From NCBI GenBank assembly GCA_009760855.2, contig WPIO01000006.1:5387501-5427500 (forward strand): a stretch of DNA of 40,000 bases, read 5' to 3'. Positions 12,430 through 22,964 of this stretch are shown piece by piece. Below the pieces are notes generated by a model that was given only the letters and a program-made list of their open reading frames with translations, had not been told where the DNA came from and made no database searches. Source of the stretch: Cristatella mucedo (Eukaryota > Bryozoa > Phylactolaemata > Cristatellidae). The translations under genes were made by a program, and so were the position numbers. Each line of letters begins with the position of its first letter. Within the stretch, counting starts at the first letter, position 1.

Positions 12430-12706
12430 AGCAAGCTCGGCTCATCAGCCCATCTGCAGCGCCCACAAACTTTGGAGCCGTGGCCTGATGCTGACGAAAG
12501 GCCTGGGAGACAGTCGCATGCAGCAGGTGCAGCAAGCTCGGCAAGCCTGGCTGCCTCACCTACATCACCAGCTGGTGCTTCACCTGGCCCAGGACTCCGA
12601 TCGGCCGGCCTGGTGGCTCCCAAGGTCATGGGCACAGCTCGAATCGCTACAATTATGTCCTTGCAGAGTGGCAGAGAGCGGCCAATGCCTGGTGGGGTGC
12701 AGTCAT
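12430..12706 (+). CDS. navigator-like gene, internal exon (SKLGSSAHLQRP)
   Basis: The exon is bordered by TTTGCTTGCAG|AG and CAGTCAT|GTAAGC. Phase is 0 in and 1 out, so it follows the 7490 donor exactly. It encodes about 92 residues, again Ser/Ala/Pro-rich, with a more ordered-looking end GLVAPKVMGTARIATIMSLQ. No catalytic motif is present. Small Ser/Pro/Lys blocks of this kind are typical of the disordered region of navigators, but similarity at residue level is not diagnostic. The minus strand is also open over 145 codons here, which I take as a shadow. The exon call rests on the splice sites and phase match. Confidence 0.55.
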
Positions 12707-13619
12707 GTAAGCCAGCCTCAAACCCACTCTTGCATTGCTCTTGCATCGACATATTGCAGTAAATTGCCCTGCTAGCGGGCTTTCCTGGATTGGTACTACA
12801 ATGGTCGAGCAAAGGCTGTGCTGCAACAGGCCGATCTAGAGACCGAAAAGAATCTGCTAATCCACAGCAATGCCCTGTTTACTGCCAACGTCTCGTTGCT
12901 GCCTCACTTCAGTGTACATTCAAGCACACTTAGGATCCATAGTCGTGCCAGTGTGATCCTCCCCTGTCTTGAACGGTTCAAGGCAATCTATTTTTGAGCA
13001 TGCAGCTGATTTCCGACCGCAGCATCAGCGACCGTCGTGTACCGTCTTAGATGACCTTCGTTGTCACGTGGTCCGTACTAATACCCATAGCAAAGCTCAT
13101 GTACTCAATGTATTCAGAAATAAGAATGCATGCTATTGCCTTATATTTTGTGTGTGCAAGTTTGCATTAAACCTAGTTGGTTCCTGCAAATGATACATAC
13201 AAAAAGCTGCCATTGTTTCCCCAAATCGTCGTTCGTTATGCTCTAGAGCACTAAATATGAATGCGACTGACCCTTCTTCCGGATTTGTATGCCAAAATTC
13301 AATATGGATTACTATAGCCAGTTTTACTTAATGTAATGTGGCCATCTCCATGCGTTGCAGATTCTATATTTAGTAGCATAGAAACTGCTAAGGAATTCAT
13401 CGTGTAATATTATTTGCAAGTTATTCTTTGACAAAGTGCTGGCTTTTCGGCATTGCAAAAAGTATGCTCATATTCATTATTTATGTCAACTTCTGATTTT
13501 GCTCTCCGACTATGACCCAAGAGCCATGCACCATTGATTATTTTCTGAAGAGAGAGCTATCATTTTACTCGCATTCCTATATTACTTGCTAGTGGTTGAT
13601 TCATCTTCCAACGGTGCAG
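12707..13619. other. intron, nothing recognised
   Basis: A 913-bp intron without repeats shared elsewhere in the window. Confidence 0.5.
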
Positions 13620-13744
13620 TCAGTAGACTGTCAAATACATCATCTTCGAATGACAGTAACATATACAAGCCGCCTTCTGGTCAATGCACTGCAGCCTTAA
13701 CTTCAGCTTCTGACGACCGATCCAAAGGAGGATCATCTCCTGAA
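13620..13744 (+). CDS. navigator-like gene, internal Ser-rich exon
   Basis: The exon lies between GGTGCAG|TCAG and CCTGAA|GTAAGC, with phase 1 in and 0 out, consistent with both neighbours. It encodes about 42 residues, mostly Ser, Asn, Thr and Asp (SRLSNTSSSNDSNIYKPPSG, SASDDRSKGGSSPE), a pattern that suggests phosphorylation sites in a disordered linker. The pyrimidine tract before the acceptor is weak, which is the main reason for caution. No domain is visible. Confidence 0.5.
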
Positions 13745-14098
13745 GTAAGCAGTTTTTTTGTTAAAGCGTGGCTGTAGGAAAAATTTGTTCAAGCCTCAAG
13801 TTTAGCATGCAGCTGACGGAGTGTAAATGTAACCTCGGACTTTCCCATACTATGCATGCGGCCTCCACTGTTAAAATTTACTTACAATAAGCAAATTCTT
13901 GAGGTGGACATTATGCTGATATTCAAGAGTGTATGGCTGCTGTATCTGACAAAATTTTGTCTTGGCAAATCTATTTGAAGATACTAGCTAGTGAAATACA
14001 AAAAGAACTACACAGTAACTGTTTCATGTTATTGACTAAGGACAAGCTTGCAGTACACTCTTTCACATTGGTCTCCCAAATTACATATACGTAGTATG

Positions 14099-14100
<2 letters not shown>
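13745..14100. other. intron, nothing recognised
   Basis: Short AT-rich intron start before the microsatellite block. Confidence 0.5.
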
Positions 14101-14160
<60 letters not shown>

Positions 14161-14212
14161 GTGCAAGTATGCATGTGTTTAAATGTATATTTACACTACA
14201 TATACACACAGA

Positions 14213-14294
<82 letters not shown>
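14101..14294. repeat. (TA)n - (CA)n - (TA)n compound microsatellite
   Basis: TA runs at 14101-14159 and 14265-14294 flank a CA run at about 14214-14266. It directly abuts the tail of a SINE at 14293. Confidence 0.95.
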
Positions 14295-14297
<3 letters not shown>

Positions 14298-14410
14298 AGC
14301 ACCCGGAGAGAACACAATCTCTATCTATGCGCTTTGCATGTTCCGTAAGTCTCGGGTCCATGATCTTGGTCTTCCAAAGTTAGCACCTTCCCCTTGTGTG
14401 CTATCGCAGG
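14293..14410 (-). mobile_element. SINE family B copy, diverged
   Basis: The minus-strand tail (GAGATTGTGTTCTCTCCGGGTGC) and a degraded tRNA-like head are recognisable against the copies at 11816 and 2853. The B-box region is mutated. Confidence 0.55.
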
Positions 14411-14819
14411 TAAAAAACGTAGGGTGAACCGGGATAGCCGGGAGGCCATAGCATTACACGCATTACAGCATTGCGGAGGCTCATGCACAACTCTCATGCA
14501 CAATTGCCTGAAATTTCGTGTAAAAACACAGAACTTGTTTTTGTAACGAAGAATCGATACAGCAGTTTCGAGAAGCAGAAACGGCTAATCGATCGTAGTT
14601 CAGTTATTTAGGGCTGCCATCCGATTAGGGCTTGCAGAGGCCATGACATGAGAATTCGCTGGCCTAACCACAGGAAATTTGTCGGGTAAACTTGGAACAT
14701 CATTCTGTATAAGTTAGAGAAAAACACATGTTTGTGACATTTGATTATTGATTGTAACATTTTAAGTTGCATAAGTGTTGCTACACTTGTCTTCAAACAC
14801 AATAATTTTATGGAGTCAT
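14411..14819. other. intron, nothing recognised
   Basis: No exon or shared repeat seen. Confidence 0.4.
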
Positions 14820-15797
14820 TAATAATAATAATAATAATATTGCACTTGATAAAGCACCCTCAGTGATCTCAATCTCTTCCTAGGTGCTTTACATTTGCTG
14901 CAAAGGAATACACGATTGAATCATGAGTAAAATCATGCTTGATAAACAACATGAATAAAATGGTTAGGGGTGACATGCACAGGGTCGGCATGCAAATATG
15001 GTTAGTGGCAGCATGCACTGTGTCAGCACCCATAAGCACATCAAGGACAAATCACAGGGACCCACTAAATGCTGTCCTATATAGGTGTGTTTTTAAGTTC
15101 TTTTTGAATGTGGTCAAGTCAGGGCGTATTCTGACGCATGTCGGGAGGGAGTTCCAGGCTTTGGGAGCATACGAACTAAATGCACGGTCTCCAAAGGATT
15201 TGAGGTTTGTACGAGGTAGTGGTAAACTGTTGGATTCCTAAAAGCGGGTGGTACGATGCTTGGCCTGGTGGGGGAGTAGATCTGAGAGATAGGCTGGAGC
15301 CAAAGAATGAAGTGACCTAAAAGTGAGCGACAAAATATTTAAGTCAATCTGTTGCTTGACTGGGAGCCAGTGCAGGTCGGCGAGAAGTGGTGTGATGTGG
15401 CAACTACGATGCTCACGACAGACAAGCCTAGCTGCAGAGTTTTGCACCAGCTGCAATCTCCTGATCGCACATGCTGGTAGGCCAGCGAGCAGTGAGTTGC
15501 AGAAGTCGAGACGAGATGTCACGAATGCATGGACCAACTTAGACGTGGTATCCTTATCTAAACAAGCCCGAATTTTAGCAATGTTATGTAGTTGAAAGTA
15601 GCCACATTTGACTGTGGAGCTGATGTGGTTGTCTAACGAGAGGTCACTTTAGAACATGACACCTAGATTTTGAGCTGAGTGAACCGGAGATATGCTGGCA
15701 GAGCGAATTTTGAGCGCCAGCCTCTTCAATTTCTGAATCACGCTAGATATGGGTATAACTAGTATATTAGTTTTATTATCGTTTAGTTTTAAGGTGA
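14820..15797 (-). mobile_element. 5'-truncated LINE with reverse transcriptase C-terminal segment
   Basis: Minus strand. The reading frame carries text typical of the end of CR1/Jockey-superfamily reverse transcriptases: KLNDNKTNILVI, FVTSRLDFCNSLLAGLP, RRLQLVQNSAARLV, HITPLLADLHWLPVKQ and SLAPAYLSDLLP. An in-frame stop interrupts it near 15653, so it is inactive. The 3' end runs through a short UTR (TTTGCAGCAAATGTAAAGC in other copies) to an (ATT)n tail at 14820-14839. This is the longest copy of the main LINE family here. Only the 3' third or so of the element is present, as is usual for 5' truncation on insertion. Class assignment below superfamily is uncertain. Confidence 0.8.
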
Positions 15798-16671
15798 ATA
15801 GTATCCAACCGGAAACAGAAATAAATTGCTACAGTGGTTTTAAAGCTAACGCGAACTCTCTTTTTAAATTCTAAATTCTTTTTAAATTCGTGAAGTGTTG
15901 GCGGAGTTATTGATTTTAAAAAACACAAGGTTACACTGTAAATGAAACTGTTTAAAAGTCGCAAGCATGCACCTCAACAAACTGCAAACAGGTACCTCGA
16001 TGTACTAAGGTTAAAAAAAAAGTTGGGAGACAAGTCTCATACGATGATGGGATTAGTAAACGTCTTTTGTAGGTATTTTGCTTCTGGTTTGCTTCCGGAT
16101 TAGACATGGTTATCATAGCCAACTTTTTCTTTTATTTGGAAATATTGACGAATTTTTATCCTATTCGTGACATATTTGTTCACTGAAAAGTACCCAAAAT
16201 AATTTTAACTCGTGATCGTTGGGGCAAATGTTTTCCTTATTTTCTCGACGTCCACACTTAATATGCTCTTGCAAATAAAATGCTTGGTTAAGGAATATTT
16301 ACTGGTCTACTTCTGTATAGGCTACTCTGTAGTGTTACATCCATCTAACCATCTCCAGTTTGGTTTGTGGTGCAGCTGCTTAGCTTGATGAACAGCAGAA
16401 CCGTAGAATCACAAAGATTTCGTCCTGTCCACAGAAACAAAGTTTTTGGGGAGCAATATAGATATTATTATAATATTATAATATTATAGCAATATATTAT
16501 ATATTATAACAATATAGATATTTTATTCTGATTCTAGGCGAAAGAAAATTACGAAAAAAACAAACAGGTTGATCCGAAGACATACAAATTAACAGCAATC
16601 TGTAACTGGTGTAATTTAAACTACTACCATACTCTGAACAATTTAGCATGCATGCATATAGTTCTCTATCA
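15798..16671. other. intron, AT-rich; short palindromic AT block
   Basis: A dense ATATTATAA block at about 16455-16515 is bracketed by two copies of CAATATAGATATT. Nothing coding is seen. Confidence 0.4.
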
Positions 16672-16790
16672 CCCACTTGTGGTTGGCAATAAAGGATTAC
16701 CTGCTGCAGGAGTTAGCCTACAACGTTGGCCTCAAAGTGGAAGTATCAAAACCCTGGGCTAAGACCCAGGATCTCATGGAGGCTCAGGCA
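16672..16790 (-). mobile_element. SINE family A copy, partial and diverged
   Basis: The minus strand shows CTGGGTCTTAGCCCAGGG (A-box region) and AATCCTTTATTGCC (body), with the tail half missing. Confidence 0.55.
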
Positions 16791-16907
16791 AAACTACGAA
16801 TAAAGTGGCGAATAAAGTCTACGAATACGAATATATATACGAATATACGAATACTAATAAAGTCTACCGATTTCAATTGCTTGGTAGGTTTTTGCTTCCA
16901 TAATAGC

Positions 16908-17076
16908 ACGCATACTAGGTAAAGTGGTGGCTTTTCACGACCTGACTCACTGGGTGCCGAGGTCACAGGTTCGAATCCTGCCGTGGGTGATTCTTTATTG
17001 CAGCTGCAAACGGGGATGATAGCCTTAAAGGCTCTTCTGTGGTCATGCAAAAGAGGCTTTTAAATCAGCTAGTATT
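16908..17076 (+). mobile_element. SINE family A copy
   Basis: Plus strand with a clear B box (GGTTCGAATCCTGCCGTGGG), body (TTCTTTATTGCAGCTGC) and tail (TTTTAAATCAGCTAGTA). The A-box region is degraded. It lies in inverted orientation to the copy at 16672-16790. Confidence 0.75.
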
Positions 17077-17810
17077 TTTTATTACAGTAGATCAACGATA
17101 AACAGGATATGGATAAACCATACGTTGCGGTTGGTAAATTCGGTCAATATATACTTAATTTAGTCCTTTTTATTTTATTCCTATTTATTTTATTTTATTT
17201 AGTTTTTTTTATTTAGTCCTCGAGACCTTTAGTCTCGCTTCCTGTGCTGTAAGACACAGTTGGCTTACAACTCTGCAACTAGGCTTAATCGTTGTTACAG
17301 TTTAAAAACCACGGTTCACCAATTTTCATCGATAGTCATTGGTTCCTCAGGAATAAAGTATCTTAATCAATATCCTCTAATTCTCTTTTAGGTTATATTG
17401 AGATATTTACTCCTTACCTAATGACATTGAAAGGAAACTAACTATCCACTTGCTCCTTAGCAACTTTTCTATCCCACTAAATTGTCCATCATAAGCCTAA
17501 ATGTTCAAAAATGGTACCAATACTAATAAGTTGAGATGCCTCATTTCCAGGTGTAAAGTGGTCAGCAAGAGATTAAGTTCTTTTAAAGATTCTGCTATTC
17601 GTATTTATTATTAATTCCTTCTTTTAAATAGCCACCCATCAGCTATTTAGTAATAACACATCACAGACAATATAAGGCAAGTTTGTACAGTCTAGAGTAT
17701 TATCTTAACACAAATAGATGTTTTCTAATCCACCATCTATGCATGGATGGCTAAAAGTAAAATAACTGGGTTGGAAGTGCTACAAAGAGCACCAGAAGAT
17801 GCCTACTAGC
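17077..17810. other. intron, T-rich stretch
   Basis: A TTTTATTTTA-like run occupies about 17165-17220. Nothing else is recognised. Confidence 0.4.
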
Positions 17811-17970
17811 TGATTTAACAGCTTTTTGTATAGCGACAGAAGAGTCTTTGCGGCTATCACCACCGCTTGCAGTGGCAATAAAGGGATCGCCCACCGCAGG
17901 ATTCGAACCCACGACATTGGGGCGAGGTCGTGAAAAGCAACTGCCTTACCTAGTGAGCCATTACGGCATG
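17811..17970 (-). mobile_element. SINE family A copy, well preserved
   Basis: On the minus strand the A-box TGGCTCACTAGG and B-box GGTTCGAATCC are both close to polymerase III consensus. The body (GGCGATCCCTTTATTGCC) and end (GTTAAATCAGCTAGTA) define the family, at about 160 bp. It is the best reference copy in the window. Confidence 0.85.
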
Positions 17971-18864
17971 CACAAGCTGCATAATGGATTTGTTAGAGCT
18001 TGATAATGTAGGACCCTCAAACAGTCTTAAGCATTGTCGTCTTCTAAGCCTGATCTCATAAGTAGGCATCAATTTTCAGTTTGTTCATCAAGTTCTTTGC
18101 TAAGACGCAGCCGTGCCTTCCAATTACTTCTGGATTTTTATCTGAATGCTGACTGTCTGGAAAAACTATGTGCACGATGAACAGTAAATGTCAACTAGAT
18201 TTATGGCATGCTTGATGCAACTGTTGCTTCAATCGCTTTCCTGATTTAGTGGTCGCTAATGGAGGCACTCCCAGCAATGCTACATTTTGCCTTTGCTCGT
18301 TACTATTTCTTGCTAGCCAAGATTGTCAACGCCATGTCATAAGAATGTTTCTTTTAAGCAGATTTGCATCAAGATGCACCTTGATAGCAGGAATACTTTT
18401 CAAAATTTTTATTCATTATTCCTATGTAAAATGCCTTGATACAATGAATTCTCTTAACTCAATCTACAAATGTCATGATTATTACTACTATTATTATTAT
18501 TATTCGTACAACTGTTTTTTGTTTATTACACTGCATGTGAATCTGCAAGCCATTTAATGAGATTTTGGTTAAGGGTGTGAAGTAGGAGATTGAACAAAAT
18601 GACATCGGCTTATAGCACCTTTACGTATTGCTTGTTCACTAGTTATTTAGTGAACAGGCTATACACAAGCTTCTTCCGAAGCCATGCATTGGTGTAGGGT
18701 ATCGCTGTTGGCAAGTATCCCATAATAATTGTGGTTGTGCCCACTCTTAAAATGAAGTCACCACAGTATGTAAGTAGTTTTTGCTAGTTTAAAAATGATT
18801 ATAAATTTCATCCCATGCCAGGCCAGTTTTAGTGATGCCTTTAAGCTTTCATCACTGATTACAG
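17971..18864. other. intron, nothing recognised
   Basis: No shared repeat. A 102-codon plus-strand open frame (18249-18557) ends in poly-Tyr from a (TAT)n run and looks like chance. Confidence 0.4.
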
Positions 18865-19154
18865 GGAGCTGTTCGGTCAAAGGAGACAACCTTCGATGTT
18901 CATGGCAAAGCAGAGACTAGATGCAGCATCGGCATTTCAGATTCTCGCGAGACGGCGTTTGACGCTAGTGCAGCATCTCCACCAGATTTCAGGCCAGTCC
19001 AGCCGATGAGCCAACTGAGTTCGTACGACTTCCTTCTCCGAAAGCTGGACCCAGCCAGAGGTCCAGGCGCTGCCTTCGAGGGTATCAGTAGCTCGGCACC
19101 AGCAAGAATGCCAATGTACAGAGGGCCATTTGGAGGCATTCCACAAAGCAGCAG
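18865..19154 (+). CDS. navigator-like gene, internal exon (YDFLLRKLDPARG)
   Basis: The exon is bordered by ACTGATTACAG|GG and AGCAGCAG|GTAAGA, open throughout, phase 0 in and 2 out. It encodes about 96 residues of more balanced composition than its neighbours: FRPVQPMSQLSSYDFLLRKL in the middle and MPMYRGPFGGIPQSS at the end. I recognise no named domain. The phase chain links it to the 13744 donor upstream and the 20742 acceptor downstream, so it belongs to the same gene with fair confidence. The opposite strand is also open for about 89 codons, which I read as a shadow. Confidence 0.6.
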
Positions 19155-19394
19155 GTAAGAGTAACTCATAATAAAAATAATAATAATAGATAGATAGTCT
19201 ACATAGTGCCCTGAGAGAGCTTAATCTCTATCGAGGAACTTAATTTTAGTCAGCTGGCCCAAGTGGCTTCCAGGCAGGGAAGTACCAGTAGATGTGACAC
19301 CTGAAAAGTAAAAAATATAGACTGCTGTGGGCCTGCACTGAAGCATATACTGTTCCACTGCTACCATAACGTACTACTACTGCTGCTGCTGCTG
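19155..19394 (-). mobile_element. intron start with a fragment of LINE/SINE B 3' tail
   Basis: About 19190-19250 carries GTGCCCTGAGAGAGCTTAATC, the shared tail of the LINE and SINE B families in minus orientation, in a short decayed copy. It is followed by unassigned sequence and a (CTG)n/(CTA)n run at 19375-19410. Confidence 0.45.
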
Positions 19395-19720
19395 CTACTA
19401 CTACTACTATAATAATAATAACAATAATAATAATAATAATATAATAATGTAATACTAATACTAATAACAGACTTGAAATAGCCCTCAGAGAACTCAATCT
19501 CTTACTAAGGAATAATAATACTAATAATAGACTTGAAATAGCCCTCAGAGAACTCAATCTCTTACTAGGGAATAATAATACTAATAATAGACTTGAAATA
19601 GCCCTCAGAGAACTCAATCTCTTACTAGGGAATTTGCATTTGCTGCAAAGGAGGCACGATCGACTGGTTAGTGGTAGCTTGCTCAATAAACAACATGAAT
19701 AACATGGTCATAAATCACAG
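19395..19720 (-). repeat. LINE 3' tail amplified as three 60-bp tandem units
   Basis: Three successive blocks (ending near 19510, 19570 and 19630) each contain AGACTTGAAATAGCCCTCAG, then AGAACTCAATCTCTTACTA and an (AAT)-rich spacer. The second and third are almost identical over 60 bp. The last runs on into LINE 3' UTR text (TTTGCATTTGCTGCAAAGGA, TAAACAACATGAATAACATGG), so the array grew at the very 3' end of a minus-strand LINE copy. Confidence 0.8.
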
Positions 19721-20741
19721 AGAAAATTCATGTACATAGCTAAAAAGAAAATCTGTTGGACGGTATTGCTAGGCCCGGCGGTACCGAGTCGCCAGAACTG
19801 GACTATCGCAGCATAGTCGAAGCTGTGACAGTGCAAGGTCGTCTTAGACCTTTCGTGAGGTCCGAGTCTCTGCCTCACTGTATCGCAGTCATAACAAGCC
19901 ATGTTAGACATGACTGTGTGCTGGTTCGATGGGTAGCAAGGGAAGTGCTCACGACGACAGAGACTGCTTGCATGGCAACATCCAGCATTCAAAACGGCTT
20001 CCTGTGATTGAACTACGATTCTCCTAAAGAAAAAGACTACTGCACAATACCGAGACCGACAGTTTTTGAGCACCGAGATGGAAGCCCACAAAAGGAGATC
20101 CGAAAGCTGCTGCCTTACCGAGCTGTGCACCGAGAGCACCGTTCAGGCCGGCCAAGCTCAGATTATTAAACTCATCAGGCATCAGTTCAAGAAGCCAGAC
20201 AAACAACAGAGGACTCACTGTGCTCGGTCTGCTATTTAGCCCCTGGTGGTGGTGGTGGTGGCAGCGGCTGTGGCTGCTGCGGTGCTGCTTTATTGCAAGC
20301 AGCCAGTCTGCTTAAACCTGCCCGACCTGCCTGCCTGCCTGTCGAATGACCAGGCATGCTTCCTCGGGCAATAAAACAATGCAGTCACATCAGATTGAGA
20401 CAGTTACAGAGGAGAGAATTAGTTGGCCACCCGGAGATGCCATTCTGCTCCACCATTCTAGCAGTAATTGGTGCATTTTGGCAGCCTGGCAGCCACTCGT
20501 GCACTCGGGCCACTCCTCCCAGGTGATGACTGGCTGTTGATCGCATCTCTGGCTGGCTGGCTGGCTGGCTCTCTGGCTCTCTCTCCCTCAGTGCTGGCTG
20601 CTGCCGGTGGAGCCGGCTTTAGTAAGTGGCCGCCGTGCTGCTGCTATTCCGAAGCGGTGCCTGGCTAGCCGAGCTCGGCGAGAGAGATCGCCTCGGGGAG
20701 TCCTGTGGCTGCAGCAGCTGAAACTGACTGCTCGCTTGCAG
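19721..20741. other. intron with GC-rich second half
   Basis: From about 20240 the sequence becomes GC-rich with (GTG)n, (TGGC)n and Leu/Ala-coding triplets. A cryptic exon candidate of 30 nt lies at 20592-20621. The open frames at 19756-20007 (+) and 19708-20139 (-) carry nothing I recognise. Confidence 0.4.
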
Positions 20742-20923
20742 GCTCGGTCTCATGCATCGCTCCTTCGAGACTCAGTCGCCTGCCAGTGCAAAGGCACCAG
20801 CCGATTACCTCTCCGATGCCGAAGAGTACGCTGCGGCTGGCTACCTGTCAGATGTTGGTCAAGTGCGATACAGCGACAGCAGCAGCAGGCGGTGCAGGGA
20901 TATAAGCGGCTACCTGAGCGAAG
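20742..20923 (+). CDS. navigator-like gene, exon with repeated GYLSD/GYLSE modules
   Basis: The exon is bordered by TCGCTTGCAG|GC and GAGCGAAG|GTGAGC, phase 2 in and 1 out. It encodes about 60 residues holding three copies of one small module: DYLSDAEEY, GYLSDVGQVRYSDSS and DISGYLSE, the last continued by the next exon. Navigator proteins (NAV1-3, C. elegans UNC-53) carry GYMSDGD followed by GYMTDGGLNLYTRSL in the same order. This is therefore the exon, with the next two, on which the family call rests. In the known family this block lies in the disordered half before the coiled coils and AAA+ domain. Met has been replaced by Leu, and three modules are seen where vertebrates show two. Confidence 0.7.
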
Positions 20924-21383
20924 GTGAGCGATCGATCCCACGAGCTCGGCCAATTTCGTCAAGCCTTTAGTGCTGGGCGGTGCCGTGAGTCAGGCTCCTG
21001 ACGGCCGACGAGCTGCCAGGGGCCTGACTTTTGGGTGGCCTCAGAAGAAGCAGTGACAGCACGAGTATTAACTGGCTCGCAGATCCTCTGCAGGGAGGCC
21101 TGACGGCAATCAAGTACCCCTGCTACTGGCCTACTTGCATGCCTAACTGTTGGCTAAAACCGATCCCGAGCAAGATTTTCGATGGAAAATCATGAAATGG
21201 TAACTGTTTGCATAGTCCATTTTGGGCTATGAGCATGACTGCCGAAAGCATGGTGGCTACTATAGTATTAGTCAAAGTCGAGTGTACCATATACATTCAT
21301 ATCTAGTGGTTGCGTTGCACTTGGTTTCATGCACTAAGCTGTTGCTTACTTATAGGCTAAATGCTTTTTTTTCATAGACCTCC
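20924..21383. other. intron start, nothing recognised
   Basis: The sequence is GC-rich next to the exon, then AT-richer. No repeat is recognised. Confidence 0.45.
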
Positions 21384-21985
21384 ATGCTTGTCTGTCGTGA
21401 GCTTTGCAGTTGCCACATTACTCCACTTCTCGCCGACCTGCACTGGCTACCAGTCAAGCAACGGATTGACTTCAAGGTTTTGTCACTCACTTTTAGGTCA
21501 CTTCATTCTTTGGCTCCAGCCTATCTCTCAGGTATACTCCCCCATCAGGCCAAGCATCGTACCACCCACTTTTCGGAATCCAACAGTCTACAAATACCCC
21601 GTACAAACCTCGAATCCTTTGGAGAGGTGAATTTAGTTCATATGCTCCCAAAGCCTGGAACTCGCTTCCGACTTGCGTCAGAACATCCCCTGACCTGACC
21701 ACATTTAAAAAGAATTCAAAACACCTATTTAGGACAGCATTTAGTGGGTCCCTGTGATTCGTCCTTGATGTGCTTATTCGTGCTGACACTGTGCATGCTG
21801 CCACCAACCACATTTGCATGCTTAACCTGTGCATGTCACCCCTAACCATGTTATTCATTTTGTTTGTTTATCAAGCATGATTTTGCTCACCATTCAATTG
21901 CATTTCCCTTTGCAGCAAATGTAAAGCGCCTAGAAAGTGATTGAGTTCTCTGAGGGCGCTTTATCAAGTGCATTATTATTATTAT
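21384..21985 (+). mobile_element. 5'-truncated LINE copy, main family
   Basis: Plus strand. It encodes the end of the reverse transcriptase (HITPLLADLHWLPVKQRIDF, SLAPAYLSGILPHQAKHRTT) with a frameshift after that, then the 3' UTR and GAGGGCGCTTTATCAAGTGC followed by (ATT)n. It is inactive. Confidence 0.8.
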
Positions 21986-22248
21986 GCCTAGCAGCTATGG
22001 CTTGGCTCTAGCATAAAATAAACAGTAGAGCAGCCAACCCATGTTCATTTGCTGCCAGACTTGCATGGTCTCTCTGCAGGCAGGCTGTTAACGTTTGCAC
22101 TTAATGTACGCCTCTTTCAAAGGATGGTATACCTCTTTAACAAAGCATGTGAGTACACTGCTCTCAGTAAGCAGTCATTGCAGCCACTAAACACCAATTG
22201 ACATGTCTGCATAATTTTTATGCATTAGCGCTAGCAAGTGCGCATATG

Positions 22249-22249
<1 letters not shown>

Positions 22250-22288
<39 letters not shown>

Positions 22289-22298
22289 TGTGTGTGTC
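22250..22298. repeat. (TG)n microsatellite
   Basis: A TG run with one TTT interruption. Confidence 0.95.
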
Positions 22299-22329
22299 AG
22301 CTTATGGATGCCTGACTCCTTTGTCATGT

Positions 22330-22460
22330 AAATACTAACGATAATATACATAAAAATAATGCAAGTTGGGCATTTGCATAACTCTCTAAACAGAACTATG
22401 TCTCTATTCTGTCCCTTTATAACAAGCTGTAAGCAAACCCATAGCCAAGTGTTAGCGACA
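22330..22460 (-). mobile_element. possible SINE B / LINE tail remnant
   Basis: AACAGAACTATGTCTCTATTC followed by CCCTTTATAAC resembles the shared tail in minus orientation, but strongly decayed. It lies directly before the foldback at 22494. Confidence 0.3.
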
Positions 22461-22493
22461 TGCAAGGTACCATGCTCAGACAAGCCTGCCCGA

Positions 22494-22639
22494 GGTTCTA
22501 TACTCACACCGGCTGCTCAGAGCAGCTCGTCTCAGGCTTTAGCATGCTCGCTTGAGTGTGACATGTCTTTGTCACACTCAAGTGAGCATGCTAAAGCCTG
22601 CAAGGAGCCGCTCTGGGCAACCAGTGTGAGTATAGAACC
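22494..22639. repeat. long foldback: two 70-bp inverted arms, 6-nt loop
   Basis: The left arm (22494-22563) and right arm (22570-22639) are reverse complements at about 62 of 70 positions without any gap, separated by TGTCTT. The outer ends read GGTTCTATACTCACAC / GTGTGAGTATAGAACC and the inner ends GAGTGTGACA / TGTCACACTC. Most of the eight differences are transitions that would still pair as G-U in RNA on one strand. It may be a small foldback transposon, an inverted duplication, or a long hairpin RNA source. Confidence 0.85.
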
Positions 22640-22964
22640 ACGTGCTGGCAGCACGTACCGGCTCATGCACAGGTAAAAGCTCAAAACACACTGGAAAAAA
22701 GGCAAAATTCTCTGGGGCAAAATAAACCTTCAAGGAACAGATGCCTATTTTGCTGAGACTTAAATTATGCAAAGTCACTGTAGGTAATGACCGTAGTCAA
22801 AATTGAATTCCAGATTTTATTCGTATGCGAGCTGAAGCCCCCATCATTCGACGGACGGCGACAGAGCTAAAAGCTGAGGAGCCGGTGGTGTGAAAGCGCA
22901 TGACTGGAGGAGGAGGGCGATTTTTTTATAGGGAGGCTGGTGCAAGCGAGTGAAGCAACCTATA

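Noticed and set aside
15323-15595. Plus-strand frame opposite the LINE at 14820-15797
   Set aside because: It is the antisense shadow of the reverse transcriptase frame.
19708-20139. 143-codon minus-strand frame
   Set aside because: No recognisable domain, no supported splice sites, and it begins within repeat-derived sequence.
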